Assembly (NCBI RefSeq): GCF_003052605.1
Contig: NZ_QASO01000082.1
Span: 48,773 to 112,772 of the forward strand
Length of the DNA stretch: 64,000 bases
Reading direction: 5' to 3'
Source of the DNA: Ectopseudomonas oleovorans
Lineage (GTDB): Bacteria; Pseudomonadota; Gammaproteobacteria; Pseudomonadales; Pseudomonadaceae
Every line of letters begins with the position of its first letter. The stretch's first letter is position 1. Below the pieces are notes generated by a model. It searched no databases. It was not told where the DNA came from and saw nothing but the letters and a program-made list of their open reading frames with translations. Below are positions 43,494-52,739 of this stretch, in pieces. The translations under genes and the position numbers were made by a program.

Positions 43494-45035
43494 TTACAGC
43501 TGCGGACCGGCGTTCTTGATCGCTTCGCTGACATCGAACTTCTGGAAGTTGTCGATGAACAGCTTGGCCAGGCCCTTGGCGGCTTCGTCGTAGGCGTTCT
43601 TGTCTGCCCAGGTGTTGCGCGGGTTGAGCAGGTTGGTTTCGACGCCCGGCACCGACTTCGGCACATCCAGGTTGATGATCGGCAGGTGCTCGGTCTCGGC
43701 ACCGATCAGCGCACCGCTCTGGATGGCCGCGATCACGCCGCGGGTAGTCGGGATGTTGAAACGCTTACCGACACCGTAGCCACCGCCAGTCCAGCCGGTG
43801 TTGACCAGGTAGACCTTGGAGCCGAAGGCGTTGATGCGCTTGATCAGCAGCTCGGCGTAAACGCCGGCCGGACGCGGGAAGAACGGTGCGCCGAAGCAGG
43901 TGGAGAAGGTCGACTTGATGCCGCCGCCCGAACCCATTTCGGTGGAACCGACCAGCGCGGTGTAGCCGGACAGGAAGTGATAGGCCGCCTGCTCGTTGTT
44001 GAGGATCGACACCGGCGGCAGTACACCGGTCAGGTCGCAGGTCAGGAAGATCACGGCATTCGGCTCGCCGCCCAGGTTCTTCTCGCTGCGCTTCTCGACG
44101 TACTCCAGCGGGTAGGCCGCGCGGCTGTTCTGGGTCAAGCTGTCGTCGGCGTAGTCCGGCACGCGGTTTTCGTCGAGCACGACGTTTTCCAGCACGGTGC
44201 CGAACTGGATGGCTTTCCAGATCACCGGCTCGTTCTTCTCGGACAGGTCGATGCACTTGGCGTAGCAACCGCCTTCGACGTTGAACACCACGCCTTCGCC
44301 CCAACCGTGCTCGTCGTCACCGATCAGGTAACGCGACTCGTCGGCGGACAGGGTGGTCTTGCCGGTGCCGGACAGACCGAAGAACAGGGTGACGTCGCCT
44401 TCTTCGCCAATGTTGGCGGCGCAGTGCATCGGCAACACGTCTTTTTCCGGCAGCAGGAAGTTCTGCACGGAGAACATGGCTTTCTTCATTTCACCGGCGT
44501 AACGCATGCCGGCGATCAAGACTTTCTTGGCGGCGAAGTTGATGATCACGCAGCCATCGGAGTTGGTGCCGTCACGCTCAGGCACGCACTCGAAGTTGGC
44601 GACGTTGAGGATCTGCCACTCGGCCTTGCCAGCCTGGTTGTAGGTGGTCGGGTTGATGAACAACTGACGGCCGAACAGGTTCTGCCAGGCGGTCGCGGTG
44701 GTCATCTTGACCGGCAGGTAGTGCTCTTCGGCAGAACCTACGTGAACGTGGGAGACGAAGTGCTCCTGGGCGTTGTTGAACGCCGCGACGCGATCCCACA
44801 GGGCGTCGAACTTGTCGGCCGGGAACGGACGGTTGATGGCGCCCCAGGCGATCTGCGCCTCGGTGCTCGGCTCCTGAACAATGAAGCGGTCTGCCGGCGA
44901 GCGGCCAGTGCGATGACCAGTACGTACGACCAGCGCGCCGTTGGCGGCCAGTTCCCCTTCACCACGGCGAATGGCTTCTTCGACCAGTTGCGCGGCGCTG
45001 ATGTCGGTGTACACGGCGTTGTTGGCTTGCGTCAT
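43494..45035 (-). CDS. pckA: Phosphoenolpyruvate carboxykinase (ATP)
   Basis: The 513-residue cytoplasmic enzyme turns oxaloacetate and ATP into phosphoenolpyruvate, the entry to gluconeogenesis. Key motifs are the substrate Arg region TGRSPADRF, the P-loop [17 protein letters not shown] (about residues 217-232), [20 protein letters not shown] with metal-binding residues, and [13 protein letters not shown]. The ATG giving [11 protein letters not shown] was chosen; the longer frame upstream is the leader. It ends at a strong terminator. The 157-base gap to hslO should hold the promoter; CATACT near 45117-45125 (complement) is a weak -10 candidate. Confidence 0.96.
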   Translation of the reverse strand: MTQANNAVYTDISAAQLVEEAIRRGEGELAANGALVVRTGHRTGRSPADRFIVQEPSTEAQIAWGAINRPFPADKFDALWDRVAAFNNAQEHFVSHVHVGSAEEHYLPVKMTTATAWQNLFGRQLFINPTTYNQAGKAEWQILNVANFECVPERDGTNSDGCVIINFAAKKVLIAGMRYAGEMKKAMFSVQNFLLPEKDVLPMHCAANIGEEGDVTLFFGLSGTGKTTLSADESRYLIGDDEHGWGEGVVFNVEGGCYAKCIDLSEKNEPVIWKAIQFGTVLENVVLDENRVPDYADDSLTQNSRAAYPLEYVEKRSEKNLGGEPNAVIFLTCDLTGVLPPVSILNNEQAAYHFLSGYTALVGSTEMGSGGGIKSTFSTCFGAPFFPRPAGVYAELLIKRINAFGSKVYLVNTGWTGGGYGVGKRFNIPTTRGVIAAIQSGALIGAETEHLPIINLDVPKSVPGVETNLLNPRNTWADKNAYDEAAKGLAKLFIDNFQKFDVSEAIKNAGPQL

Positions 45036-45192
45036 GAGGGTCCCCGTCGGCCGCTGGCCGAGTCTTCCGAACGTTGTGTAGCACAGGGGCAACTGCACTA
45101 CACGGTAAAAAAGTCGCGGGAGTATGCCAGAAAAGCGAACTGCTTGGCAGCCTCCGATCTGATAGAGAACGCCTATCGTTTCGAAAAGTTCA

Positions 45193-46080
45193 TCAATGGC
45201 GCGTCTGCGACGGCGCTTCGCTACCGGCGCCGGCGAACAACTGGGCGATGTCGGCTGCGTCGAAGGCATAGCGCTCGTTGCAGAACTGGCAATCGATCAC
45301 CACGCTGCCACCCTGCTCGGTCAACAGCAGTTCGGCATCGCCCTGGCCGAGACTGGCCAGGGCGCTGGCAGAACGCTCACGCGAGCAGCTGCAGCGGAAT
45401 TGCAGCGGCTGCTCGTCGAACAGGCGCACATTCTCTTCGTGGTAGAGACGATGCAGCAGGGTCGGGTTGTCCAGGCCGAGCAGCTCTTCGGCAGTCAGTG
45501 TGTCGGCCAGGGTCAGTACGTGGTTCCAGCTCTCGGCGCGCTCTTCCGGCTCGATCTGGTGGTGCGGCGGCAGTTGCTGCAGCAGCAGGCCGCGAGCACG
45601 CTGGCCGTCGGCCTTGAGCCAGAAGCGGGTCGGCAGTTGCTCGGAGCTGGCGAAGTAGTTGGTCAGGCACTCGGCCAGGTCCACGCCATCCAAATCGACG
45701 ATGCCCTGGTAGCGCTGGCCCCGGGTCGGATCGATGGTGATGGCCAGCACGCCATTGGGCATCAGGCTTTGCAGATCGGCATCGGCGCCGATCTGCTCGG
45801 CTTCATAGCGGGCGATACCGCGCAGTTCACGGGCGCTGGAGCATTCCACCATCAGCAGTGACAGCGGGCCTTCCGAACGGGCCTGCAGCACCAGCAGACC
45901 ATCGAACTTGAGGGTACCGACCAGCAGGGCGGCGGCGGCCATCATCTCGCCGAGCAGTTGCGCCACTGGCTGCGGGTAGGCGTGCTTGGCCAGCACATGA
46001 GCGTAACTTTCGCGCAACGCGACCATTTCGCCTCGCACGTCGGTGTCGTCGAAGAGAAAGCGTTGACTGAAGTCGTTCAT
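45193..46080 (-). CDS. hslO: Redox-regulated chaperone Hsp33
   Basis: The 295-residue cytoplasmic chaperone is switched on by oxidation. The N-terminal substrate-binding domain starts [20 protein letters not shown], and the C-terminal zinc switch has Cys-x-Cys ([10 protein letters not shown], near residues 228-230) and Cys-x2-Cys ([11 protein letters not shown], near 264-267). All four redox cysteines are present. A perfect CRP/Vfr-type palindrome lies about 75 bases before its start. The pckA gene follows on the same strand; hslR, the partner heat-shock gene, lies 1.1 kb away. Confidence 0.94.
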   Translation of the reverse strand: MNDFSQRFLFDDTDVRGEMVALRESYAHVLAKHAYPQPVAQLLGEMMAAAALLVGTLKFDGLLVLQARSEGPLSLLMVECSSARELRGIARYEAEQIGADADLQSLMPNGVLAITIDPTRGQRYQGIVDLDGVDLAECLTNYFASSEQLPTRFWLKADGQRARGLLLQQLPPHHQIEPEERAESWNHVLTLADTLTAEELLGLDNPTLLHRLYHEENVRLFDEQPLQFRCSCSRERSASALASLGQGDAELLLTEQGGSVVIDCQFCNERYAFDAADIAQLFAGAGSEAPSQTRH

Positions 46081-46155
46081 GGCGGCTGGCCCAGGGTCTA
46101 TAAAAGGCTGGCGATTTTATGCACAAACGCCAGCACAACCAAGGCCCGAACATCA

Positions 46156-46171
46156 TGTGAGCGTGTTCACA
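46156..46171. promoter_or_regulatory. Predicted CRP/Vfr binding site
   Basis: TGTGAGCGTGTTCACA is a perfect TGTGA-N6-TCACA match, the CRP consensus also recognised by the Pseudomonas CRP homologue Vfr. It lies between the divergent hslO and PAP2 genes, 75 and 125 bases from their starts respectively. Confidence 0.5.
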
Positions 46172-46296
46172 CAGCAGGAATCAGCCGCTGAACCTTGGCT
46201 GAACGACTGTGCTGCCGCCCTTGTTTAGGCGCCAGCACTGCCTATCATCCGCGCGCCTGAGGTCAGGCCTGTCATAAAACTGCAAAGGGATTTCCC

Positions 46297-47091
46297 ATGT
46301 CGAGCACGTTCATCAATCGTCACTGGCAACCACGCGCCATGCTGGTCTGCCATGTCGTGGCCGTCGTGCTGCTCGTCAGTTGGCTGTGGCAGCCCACGCG
46401 CGAGCTTTGGAATGTCTTCGATGTGTGGCTGTTCAAACTGCTCAACGACCCGGTCCATGCCGGCGGCCTGTGGGCCCATATCTGGGCCATCGGCAGCATG
46501 CGCCCGGTCGATGCTGGTGTCGGCGTGGTGATGCTGGCGGTCATGCTCAAGGCCGATCTGGTATTCACCGGGCCGCAGGTACGCCGGGCGCTGTTCGCTT
46601 TTCTGGTCGCCCTGATCGTGATGCTGCTGATGCGCGTGCTGTTCGCCGACCTGGTCGAATACATGGGCTGGCAGCACGCCAGCCCTTCTCTGGTAGTAGA
46701 AGGCAGCGCGCGCCTGACCGAGATGTTCCCGGCCTGGGAAGAACGCTGGGACCTGAAGGACAGCGCCAGCCGCAGCTTCCCCGGCGACCACGCCTCGGTG
46801 CTGCTGATCTGGGCTTATTTCATGAGCTTCTTTGCCCGCGGCTGGCGTCTGCTGCTGGTCTGGGCCATTACCGTGACCGGCATCCTGCCGCGCCTGGTGG
46901 CCGGTGCTCACTGGGGGGCGGATGCCTTTGTCGGCGGCGTATTCCTCAGCCTGCTGGCCCTGGCCTGGAGCTGCTACACCCCACTGGGTTATCACGCCAG
47001 CGAATGGCTGGAGAAGATTACCCTGCCGATCACCTCACGCCTGGCCAAACTGCCACTGCTGGGCCGCATGAGCATCGTCAGCGGACGTTGA
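46297..47091 (+). CDS. PAP2-family membrane phosphatase
   Basis: A 264-residue membrane protein with about six hydrophobic segments. It has a PAP2 signature in its second half: SRSFPGDHASVLLIW carries the Gly-Asp-His-Ala variant of the SGH motif and LPRLVAGAHWGADAFVGG carries the second histidine. The KxxxxxxRP motif is not clear. It may dephosphorylate lipid phosphates such as undecaprenyl pyrophosphate or lipid A-related substrates; the exact one is unknown. It is expressed away from hslO across a shared promoter region with the CRP/Vfr-like site. Confidence 0.82.
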   Translation: MSSTFINRHWQPRAMLVCHVVAVVLLVSWLWQPTRELWNVFDVWLFKLLNDPVHAGGLWAHIWAIGSMRPVDAGVGVVMLAVMLKADLVFTGPQVRRALFAFLVALIVMLLMRVLFADLVEYMGWQHASPSLVVEGSARLTEMFPAWEERWDLKDSASRSFPGDHASVLLIWAYFMSFFARGWRLLLVWAITVTGILPRLVAGAHWGADAFVGGVFLSLLALAWSCYTPLGYHASEWLEKITLPITSRLAKLPLLGRMSIVSGR

Positions 47092-47102
47092 ACGAGAAAG
47101 TG

Positions 47103-47162
47103 GGAGCGAGCTCTGCTCGCGAAGCTTTACCGTCGTTCGCATTCGCGAGCAGAGCTCGCTCC
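47103..47162. repeat. Paired REP element after the PAP2 gene
   Basis: Arms GGAGCGAGCTCTGCTCGCGA (47103 onward) and its inverted copy ending at 47162 match over 21 bp with an 18-base spacer. They lie between the convergent PAP2 and hslR genes. The outermost GTAG/CTAC bases of the family are changed here. Confidence 0.8.
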
Positions 47163-47175
47163 AACAGGCTTGCGC

Positions 47176-47604
47176 CTAATCCTCATCCGCCCAGGGGTGG
47201 CGCAGACCACCTTCCTGCTGTTCGTTGAACTGATGGATCTGCCGGCGCTGCTTCTTGCTCGGCCGACCATCGGTCTGCATACCCACCGCGCCAGCCTTGC
47301 GCATCGCCGCAGCCTGCTCGCGGCGCGCGATACTTTCTTCCGTCTCGCGGTACAGCAGTTGGGCCTCGGGCGCGCCGCGACGGACGCTGGATAGCGCCAG
47401 CACGACCACGGTGCGTTCATCGAAACCGGTGCGCAGCACGTATTCGTCGCCGATCTTCGGTTCCTTGCCCGGCTTGCAGCGCTCGCCACGATGATGGACC
47501 TTGCCACCTTCTATAGCCGCCTTGCACAGGGCGCGCGTCTTGAAGAAGCGTGCCGCCCACAGCCATTTGTCCAGGCGGATCTTGTCGTCGTCTTTTTCGC
47601 TCAT
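47176..47604 (-). CDS. hslR: Heat-shock protein Hsp15 (S4 RNA-binding protein)
   Basis: A 142-residue product with an N-terminal S4 domain (IRLDKWLWAARFFKTRALCK, then GGKVHHRGERCKPGKEPKIGD). A basic tail (GRPSKKQRRQIHQF) follows. Hsp15 binds 50S subunits still carrying nascent chains and helps recycle them. The start MSEKDDDKIRL was used, 27 codons inside the longest frame. It is divergent from rimB. Confidence 0.9.
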   Translation of the reverse strand: MSEKDDDKIRLDKWLWAARFFKTRALCKAAIEGGKVHHRGERCKPGKEPKIGDEYVLRTGFDERTVVVLALSSVRRGAPEAQLLYRETEESIARREQAAAMRKAGAVGMQTDGRPSKKQRRQIHQFNEQQEGGLRHPWADED

Positions 47605-47717
47605 CTCACTCTCTGAAGGGTTCTGGTATTCGCACGCACGGCAGATGCAGTTGTCACACGACGCAACTAGAATGCGCGAAATCATAGGCTTTGTCGGCCG
47701 CAGGGGACACTCTCACC

Positions 47718-48188
47718 TTGAAGACTTTCGACCAGCTCAGCGTGATCGGCCTACGTGAGTGGATCAATCTGCCAGAGCTCGGCATCATCGGCCTGCGTGC
47801 CAAGATCGACACCGGCGCCAGCACCTCGAGCCTGCACGCCAGTGATATCCAGCCGTTCCAGAAGGACGGCGAGGACTGGGTGCGTTTCACCGCCTACCTC
47901 GGCACCCAGGTGCAACGCCGTCATCGCTGCGAGGCGCAGATGGTCTCGGTCAAACGCATCAAGAGCTCCAACGGCCAGGCGCAGAGCCGCTACGTGATCC
48001 GCACGCACCTGGCCCTCGGCGATCGTCTGTGGCCGGTGGAATTTACTCTGGCCTGTCGCAAGACCATGCGCTATCGCGTGCTGCTCGGTTCCAAGGCACT
48101 GATAACCGGCTGCTGGCTGGTCAACCCGGCGCTGAGCTATGTGCAGGAAAAACCCGCCCTCCCCCCATCCCTTCCAGGTGCCCCATGA
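47718..48188 (+). CDS. rimB: RimB-like retropepsin-family protease
   Basis: The 156-residue protein belongs to the RimK-linked aspartic-protease-like family (formerly annotated as a zinc protease). The active-site motif is [17 protein letters not shown]; other hallmarks are [10 protein letters not shown] and [11 protein letters not shown]. In P. fluorescens RimB works with RimK on glutamylated ribosomal protein S6. I chose the TTG at 47718 ([15 protein letters not shown]) as the start because AGGGGA lies 10-12 bases before it and homologues begin there; another TTG at 47691 is possible. It overlaps rimK by 4 bases. Confidence 0.85.
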   Translation: MKTFDQLSVIGLREWINLPELGIIGLRAKIDTGASTSSLHASDIQPFQKDGEDWVRFTAYLGTQVQRRHRCEAQMVSVKRIKSSNGQAQSRYVIRTHLALGDRLWPVEFTLACRKTMRYRVLLGSKALITGCWLVNPALSYVQEKPALPPSLPGAP

Positions 48189-49090
48189 AGATCGCCGTGC
48201 TGTCGCGCAACCCGCGCCTGTATTCCACCCGCCGTCTGGTGGAGGCCGGCCAGCAACGGGGCCATGAGATGCAGGTGATCGACACCCTGCGTGCCTACAT
48301 GAACATCGCCAGTCACAAGCCGCAGATCCACTACCGTGGCCAGGCGCTGGAAGGTTTCGAGGCGGTCATCCCGCGCATCGGCGCGTCGGTTACCTTCTAT
48401 GGCTGTGCGGTATTGCGCCAGTTCGAGATGATGGGCGTCTATCCGCTCAACGAATCGGTGGCCATCAGCCGCTCGCGCGACAAGCTACGCGCCCTGCAAC
48501 TGCTGTCGCGCAAAGGCATCGGCCTGCCGGTGACCGGCTTCGCCCACTCGCCGGACGACATTCCCGATCTGATCCAGATGGTCGGCGGCGCACCGCTGGT
48601 GATCAAGGTGCTGGAAGGCACCCAGGGCATGGGCGTGGTGCTGGCCGAAACGCACAAAGCCGCCGAGTCGGTGATCGAGGCCTTCCTCGGCCTCAAGCAG
48701 GACATCATGGTCCAGGAATACATTCAGGAAGCCGGCGGCGCCGACATCCGCTGCTTCGTGGTCGGCGACAAGGTGATCGCAGCCATGAAGCGCCAGGCCA
48801 AGGCCGGCGAGTTCCGCTCCAACCTGCACCGTGGCGGCAGCGCCAGCCTGATCAAGATAACCCCGGAAGAACGCATGACCGCCGTGCGCGCGGCCAAGGT
48901 CATGGGCCTGAACGTCGCCGGGGTCGACATCCTGCGCTCCAACCACGGCCCGCTGGTGATGGAGGTGAACTCCTCACCCGGCCTGGAGGGCATCGAGACC
49001 ACCACCGGCAAGGACGTCGCCGGGATGATCATTCAGTACCTGGAAAAGAACGCCGAGCACGGCCAGACCCGCACCAAGGGACGCGGATGA
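48185..49090 (+). CDS. rimK: Ribosomal protein S6--L-glutamate ligase RimK
   Basis: The 301-residue ATP-grasp enzyme adds glutamates to the C-terminus of ribosomal protein S6. The N-terminal part starts [18 protein letters not shown], and the ATP-grasp core has [48 protein letters not shown]. In pseudomonads RimK affects the ribosome composition, motility and virulence and responds to c-di-GMP. It overlaps rimB (ATGA). The next gene, on the other strand, is a ruined c-di-GMP phosphodiesterase-like gene. Confidence 0.94.
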   Translation: MKIAVLSRNPRLYSTRRLVEAGQQRGHEMQVIDTLRAYMNIASHKPQIHYRGQALEGFEAVIPRIGASVTFYGCAVLRQFEMMGVYPLNESVAISRSRDKLRALQLLSRKGIGLPVTGFAHSPDDIPDLIQMVGGAPLVIKVLEGTQGMGVVLAETHKAAESVIEAFLGLKQDIMVQEYIQEAGGADIRCFVVGDKVIAAMKRQAKAGEFRSNLHRGGSASLIKITPEERMTAVRAAKVMGLNVAGVDILRSNHGPLVMEVNSSPGLEGIETTTGKDVAGMIIQYLEKNAEHGQTRTKGRG

Positions 49091-49113
49091 GCGCGCCCTG
49101 CTGCTGAAAACAC

Positions 49114-50398
49114 TCAGCGCTGCCGCGCCTGCAGCCAGGTGAGAAACGCCCTCTCGCTCATCGACTGGCCAAACAGGTAACCCTGGCCGAGGGTGCAGTG
49201 CTGCTCGCGCAGGAACGCCAACTGGCTGTCGTGCTCGATGCCTTCGGCCACGCACTCCAGCTCCAGGTTGCGCGCGATCATCAGGATGGTCTGCACCAGC
49301 ATGCGCCCGCTCGCAGCGCCATCCAGATCGGCGACGAAGCTGCGGTCGATCTTCAGACGATCCAGCGGCAGGCGCTTGAGGTAGGTCAGCGACGAGTAGC
49401 CGGCACCAAAATCGTCGATGGCGAAGCGCACGCCCTGTGCCTTGAGCTGTTGCATGTTGCCGATGGCATGCCCGCTGCGTCCGTCACGCTGGGCATTACG
49501 CAGCGCCTGCAACGCCGGCTGGGTACGCTCATCTCCGAGCAGGAAACGACAATTGCGCCCCAGCGCCTCCTCGGCGCTGTACCCGGTGATCTGGCTGAAG
49601 GCGGCGTTGCAGTAGACCAGCGGCAGATCGGCCTGGCGCGCGCCGGCAATGGTCATGCCCAGGGGGCTGGCCTCCATCGCCAGGTTGGCCCGGGCCAGTT
49701 GCTGCTGCATCTGCGCGCTGCGCGCCAGCGCCTGACGCAGATCGCCCAGCGCACGCCCGACCAGCAGAGTCGCCAGCATCAGCAGCACGACCGTGAAGTC
49801 CAACTGGTTGCGCTGCACATCCAGCTCGCCAAAGCCCGGACTGTCGCGCCACAGCGCCAGCGGCAGCGTGACGGCGCACACCAGCAGCACGCCGTACAAC
49901 GCCCCGGCAAAGGCGTGGTGCAGCGCCAGAACCAACATGCTCAGGCCCAGCAGGAGCAGGACGAGCTGCGTCGGCAGACGGGCACTGAGCAGCATCAGCA
50001 GGACAAATGCGTCCGTCGCTAACAGCCAGCCGCCTGGCGAGCGACTGATGCTCAGGCTCGCGGAGCCAGCCACGCGCATGCAGCAACGGCGTACAGAGCG
50101 CCAGCCAGGGTGCCGTCAGGGCAGCATATTGGTGGTGTTGCTCAACCAGATCGCCAGACCGCCCTGCGTCCACTGCCCTGAAACCCCGTCAGGCAAAGAG
50201 TGCCCTGCAAGCCGAACGCTACCAAGGCACTCGGCAGCAACACCGCGAAGGCCAAGAACCGCAGCAGATCAGGCCAGGATCGAAAGGCTGGCGCCGTAAC
50301 AGCCACCAGCCCAGGGCAACGGCTGCGGTTTCCGGCAGGGCATAGAGCGGCGCCCGAATGCCTGACAGCATATCGCCAGCACTCGAGCGCGGTAATTG
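49114..50398 (-). pseudogene. Decayed MASE1-PAS-EAL gene
   Basis: Reading leftward from about 50398, pieces of a membrane sensor appear in shifting frames: SSAGDMLSGIRAPLYALPET, then LLRFLAFAVLLPSALVAFGL, then GGLAIWLSNTTNM, then LTAPWLALCTPLLHARGW. After that comes an open 321-codon frame with MASE1-like helices and a PAS domain (MEASPLGMTIAGAR to CRFLLGDERTQ). At about 49470 the PAS runs straight into the second half of an EAL domain (FAIDDFGAGYSSLTYLKRLP, CVAEGIEH). The GGDEF domain, if there was one, and the catalytic EAL motif are gone. At least three frameshifts plus a deletion of very roughly 900 bases make function very unlikely. Confidence 0.8.
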
Positions 50399-50407
50399 AA
50401 CGTTCGG

Positions 50408-51724
50408 CTATACCGCGTCGCGCGGCAAGAGCAGGCCAAGCGGCAAACGCACCCGCGCCTCCAGGCCGCCACCACTGCGATTGCGCAACTCGACGCTGCC
50501 ACCGTGCAGCGCGGCGATACGCCGGACTATGGCCAGACCAAGGCCGGTGCCGCGCCCGCCACGCGCCCGATCACCGCGAATGAAGGGGTTGAAGATGCTG
50601 TCCAGCTCGGCCGGATCGATACCGTTGCCACGGTCCAGCACGCTCAGCACCACATAGGGCGCGCTGTGATCACCTGCCAGGCTGGCTACCACCTCGACGG
50701 CATCGCCACCACCGTGATTGAGGGCGTTCTCCACCAGATTGGTGAGCAGCCGCTTGATCGATACCCGACGCAGCGGAAACGGTGGAATCGCTTCCAGGCA
50801 CAGGCGCACACGCTCGTTGCCCTGGTTATAGGGTGCCAGGGTTTCACGCACCAGCTCGGGGAAGTCGGCTTCCTCCACCGGCTCGCCGCGACCATCACGG
50901 ATGAAGGCGAGGAACTGATCGAGAATGGCGTCCATGTCCTCGATATCGCGCACCATGTCCTCGGTCAGCTCGGAATCGTGGTCCATGAATTCCAGGGCCA
51001 GGCGCAGGCGCGTCAGCGGCGTGCGCAGATCATGCGAGACGCCAGCCAGCATCAGCTCACGCTCGCGGGCAGCCTGCTCGACATCCTCGGCCATCTGGTT
51101 GAAGGCGCGGTACACCTCGGTCATCTCGCTCGGCGTATCACCCACCGGCAGGCGCACGCTGCGCCCCTGGCCGAGCTGGCGAGCGGCATAGACCAGGCGC
51201 TTGAGCGGCGCGTTGAGCTGGCGCACGAAGATCCAGGCGGCGGCCGTGGACAGCAGGCCGATGCCGAGGAACCAGCCGAGCACGCTCCAGATCCGCTGGC
51301 CACGCAGCGGGTGCGGGTACATCGGCACCCGCACCCAGCCATCGCCGAGACTCGGCGCCCGCACCCACAGCGCTGGCGGCGTGGTCGCACGCACGCGGGT
51401 TTCGGTATCGGGGCCGAGCTCGGTCTGCATCTGCCGCTGGAAGATCTCGCTGTAGGGCCAGTGCTGCTCGCTGGCCGGCACCTTGTCCCGCGGGATGCGC
51501 TTGAGCCCGGCGGCCTGGGCGATGTGGTCGCGATCCTCGGGGTTGGCCGCCCAGTAGGCGCGCAAGGTCAGCGCCGCACCGTGGCTGTACTGGCGGTCGA
51601 CCAGCACGTCCTCGTTCATCATCAGGTACACCAGAGTCAGCGCCTTGGAGAACAGTACGACCACGAGCACCAGCCAGAGGGTGCGGGCGAAGAAGCTTTG
51701 CGGGAACCAGTAGGGGGCTTTCAT
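50408..51724 (-). CDS. amgS: AmgS/EnvZ-type sensor histidine kinase
   Basis: A 438-residue inner-membrane kinase with two helices (LWLVLVVVLFSKALTLVYL near 15-35 and VLGWFLGIGLLSTAAAWIF near 150-170), a periplasmic sensor between them, HAMP, an H-box AGVSHDLRTPLTRLRL (His near 231), an N-box LLTNLVENALNHGG and G-boxes ending RGTGLGLAIVRRIAALH. AmgRS governs envelope stress responses and intrinsic aminoglycoside tolerance in P. aeruginosa. The start MKAPYWFPQ was used. Unusually, a REP pair lies between it and the upstream amgR, which may separate their expression. Confidence 0.92.
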   Translation of the reverse strand: MKAPYWFPQSFFARTLWLVLVVVLFSKALTLVYLMMNEDVLVDRQYSHGAALTLRAYWAANPEDRDHIAQAAGLKRIPRDKVPASEQHWPYSEIFQRQMQTELGPDTETRVRATTPPALWVRAPSLGDGWVRVPMYPHPLRGQRIWSVLGWFLGIGLLSTAAAWIFVRQLNAPLKRLVYAARQLGQGRSVRLPVGDTPSEMTEVYRAFNQMAEDVEQAARERELMLAGVSHDLRTPLTRLRLALEFMDHDSELTEDMVRDIEDMDAILDQFLAFIRDGRGEPVEEADFPELVRETLAPYNQGNERVRLCLEAIPPFPLRRVSIKRLLTNLVENALNHGGGDAVEVVASLAGDHSAPYVVLSVLDRGNGIDPAELDSIFNPFIRGDRARGGRGTGLGLAIVRRIAALHGGSVELRNRSGGGLEARVRLPLGLLLPRDAV

Positions 51725-51736
51725 CAATACACAACC

Positions 51737-51797
51737 GTAGGAGCGAGCACAGCTCGCGAATCGAAACAACGTTTTCGCGAGCAGCGCCCGCTCCTAC
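51737..51797. repeat. Paired REP element inside the amgR-amgS operon
   Basis: The arm beginning GTAGGAGCGAGCACAGCTCG (51737-51760) faces an inverted arm (51774-51797) that has diverged at several positions but keeps GTAGGAGCGGGC at its end. The pair fills nearly the whole 76-base gap between the amgR stop and the amgS start. Both genes are on the minus strand. Confidence 0.8.
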
Positions 51798-51800
51798 ATG

Positions 51801-52538
51801 TCACTTGTTGCCGTCGGGCACGAACACGTAGCCCACACCCCAGACAGTCTGGATATAGCGCGGCTTGGACGGGTCCGGCTCGATCAGGCGACGCAGGCGG
51901 CTGATCTGCACGTCGATGGAACGCTCCAGCGCATCCCACTCGCGGCCACGGGCCAGGTTCATCAGCTTGTCGCGGGTCAGCGGCTCGCGCGCGTGCTGCA
52001 CCAGCGCCTTGAGCACGGCGAACTCACCGGTGGTGAGCATGTGCACCTCATCGCCCTTCTTCAGCTCGCGGGTGGCCAGCGACAGCTCGTACTCACCGAA
52101 GGTCACACTTTCGTCTTCGGTGCCCGGCGCGCCCGGTACCACCGGTGCCTGACGGCGCAGTACGGCCTTGATCCGCGCCAGCAGTTCGCGAGGGTTGAAG
52201 GGCTTGGCCAGGTAATCGTCGGCGCCCAGCTCCAGCCCCTGGATGCGGCTGCCTTCGTCACCCTTGGCGGTGAGCATGATGATCGGCATTTGATTGCCGG
52301 CCTCACGCAGGCGGCGGCAGGCGGACAGGCCGTCTTCACCCGGCAGCATCAGGTCGAGCACCACCAGATTGAACAGCTCGCGGGCCAGCAGACGATCCAT
52401 CTGCTCGACGTTTTCCACCGCGCGCACGCGATAGCCCTGCTCATCGAAGAAGCGCTCGAGCAGGCGGCGCAGGCGGGCGTCGTCGTCGACGATGAGAATC
52501 TTCTCGCCTTCGGCAACAGGGGCAGCGGACTGGGTCAT
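51801..52538 (-). CDS. amgR: AmgR/OmpR-type response regulator
   Basis: The 245-residue regulator has a receiver ([17 protein letters not shown], acceptor Asp near 62 in [31 protein letters not shown]) and a C-terminal OmpR winged helix ([50 protein letters not shown]). It is the cognate regulator of AmgS. The start [13 protein letters not shown] was used, 20 codons inside the longest frame. It is divergent from tex. Confidence 0.93.
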   Translation of the reverse strand: MTQSAAPVAEGEKILIVDDDARLRRLLERFFDEQGYRVRAVENVEQMDRLLARELFNLVVLDLMLPGEDGLSACRRLREAGNQMPIIMLTAKGDEGSRIQGLELGADDYLAKPFNPRELLARIKAVLRRQAPVVPGAPGTEDESVTFGEYELSLATRELKKGDEVHMLTTGEFAVLKALVQHAREPLTRDKLMNLARGREWDALERSIDVQISRLRRLIEPDPSKPRYIQTVWGVGYVFVPDGNK

Positions 52539-52667
52539 GGCGTCTCCTTGGCAGCCGTACTGTGGACGGCAAGTGGCGGCATTATCGCTCAGGCGCATGG
52601 TTGGGCGCTTCAGCCATTGTTAGCAGATTTTTCTCCAACGGTTCGCAGCGCTCGCGAATGCGGTGTT

Positions 52668-52673
52668 TATAAT
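52668..52673 (+). promoter_or_regulatory. Candidate -10 box of tex
   Basis: A consensus TATAAT stands 67 bases before the tex ATG. The -35 region is not convincing (GCAGCG at the best spacing), so this is a partial match only. Confidence 0.4.
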
Positions 52674-52739
52674 GCGCCGTTTTCGTCTCTGGCCAGCATC
52701 TTTGCGGCCGCCCTGTCGCTTCAGTGGGTAGCTTTATTT

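Noticed and set aside
43440..45617. 725-codon plus-strand frame opposite pckA and hslO
   Set aside because: It spans two well-supported genes and their promoter region on the other strand, with no domain.
51798..52739. 314-codon upstream extension of tex
   Set aside because: It is antisense to amgR and has no Tex homology; the ATG at 52740 starts the conserved sequence.
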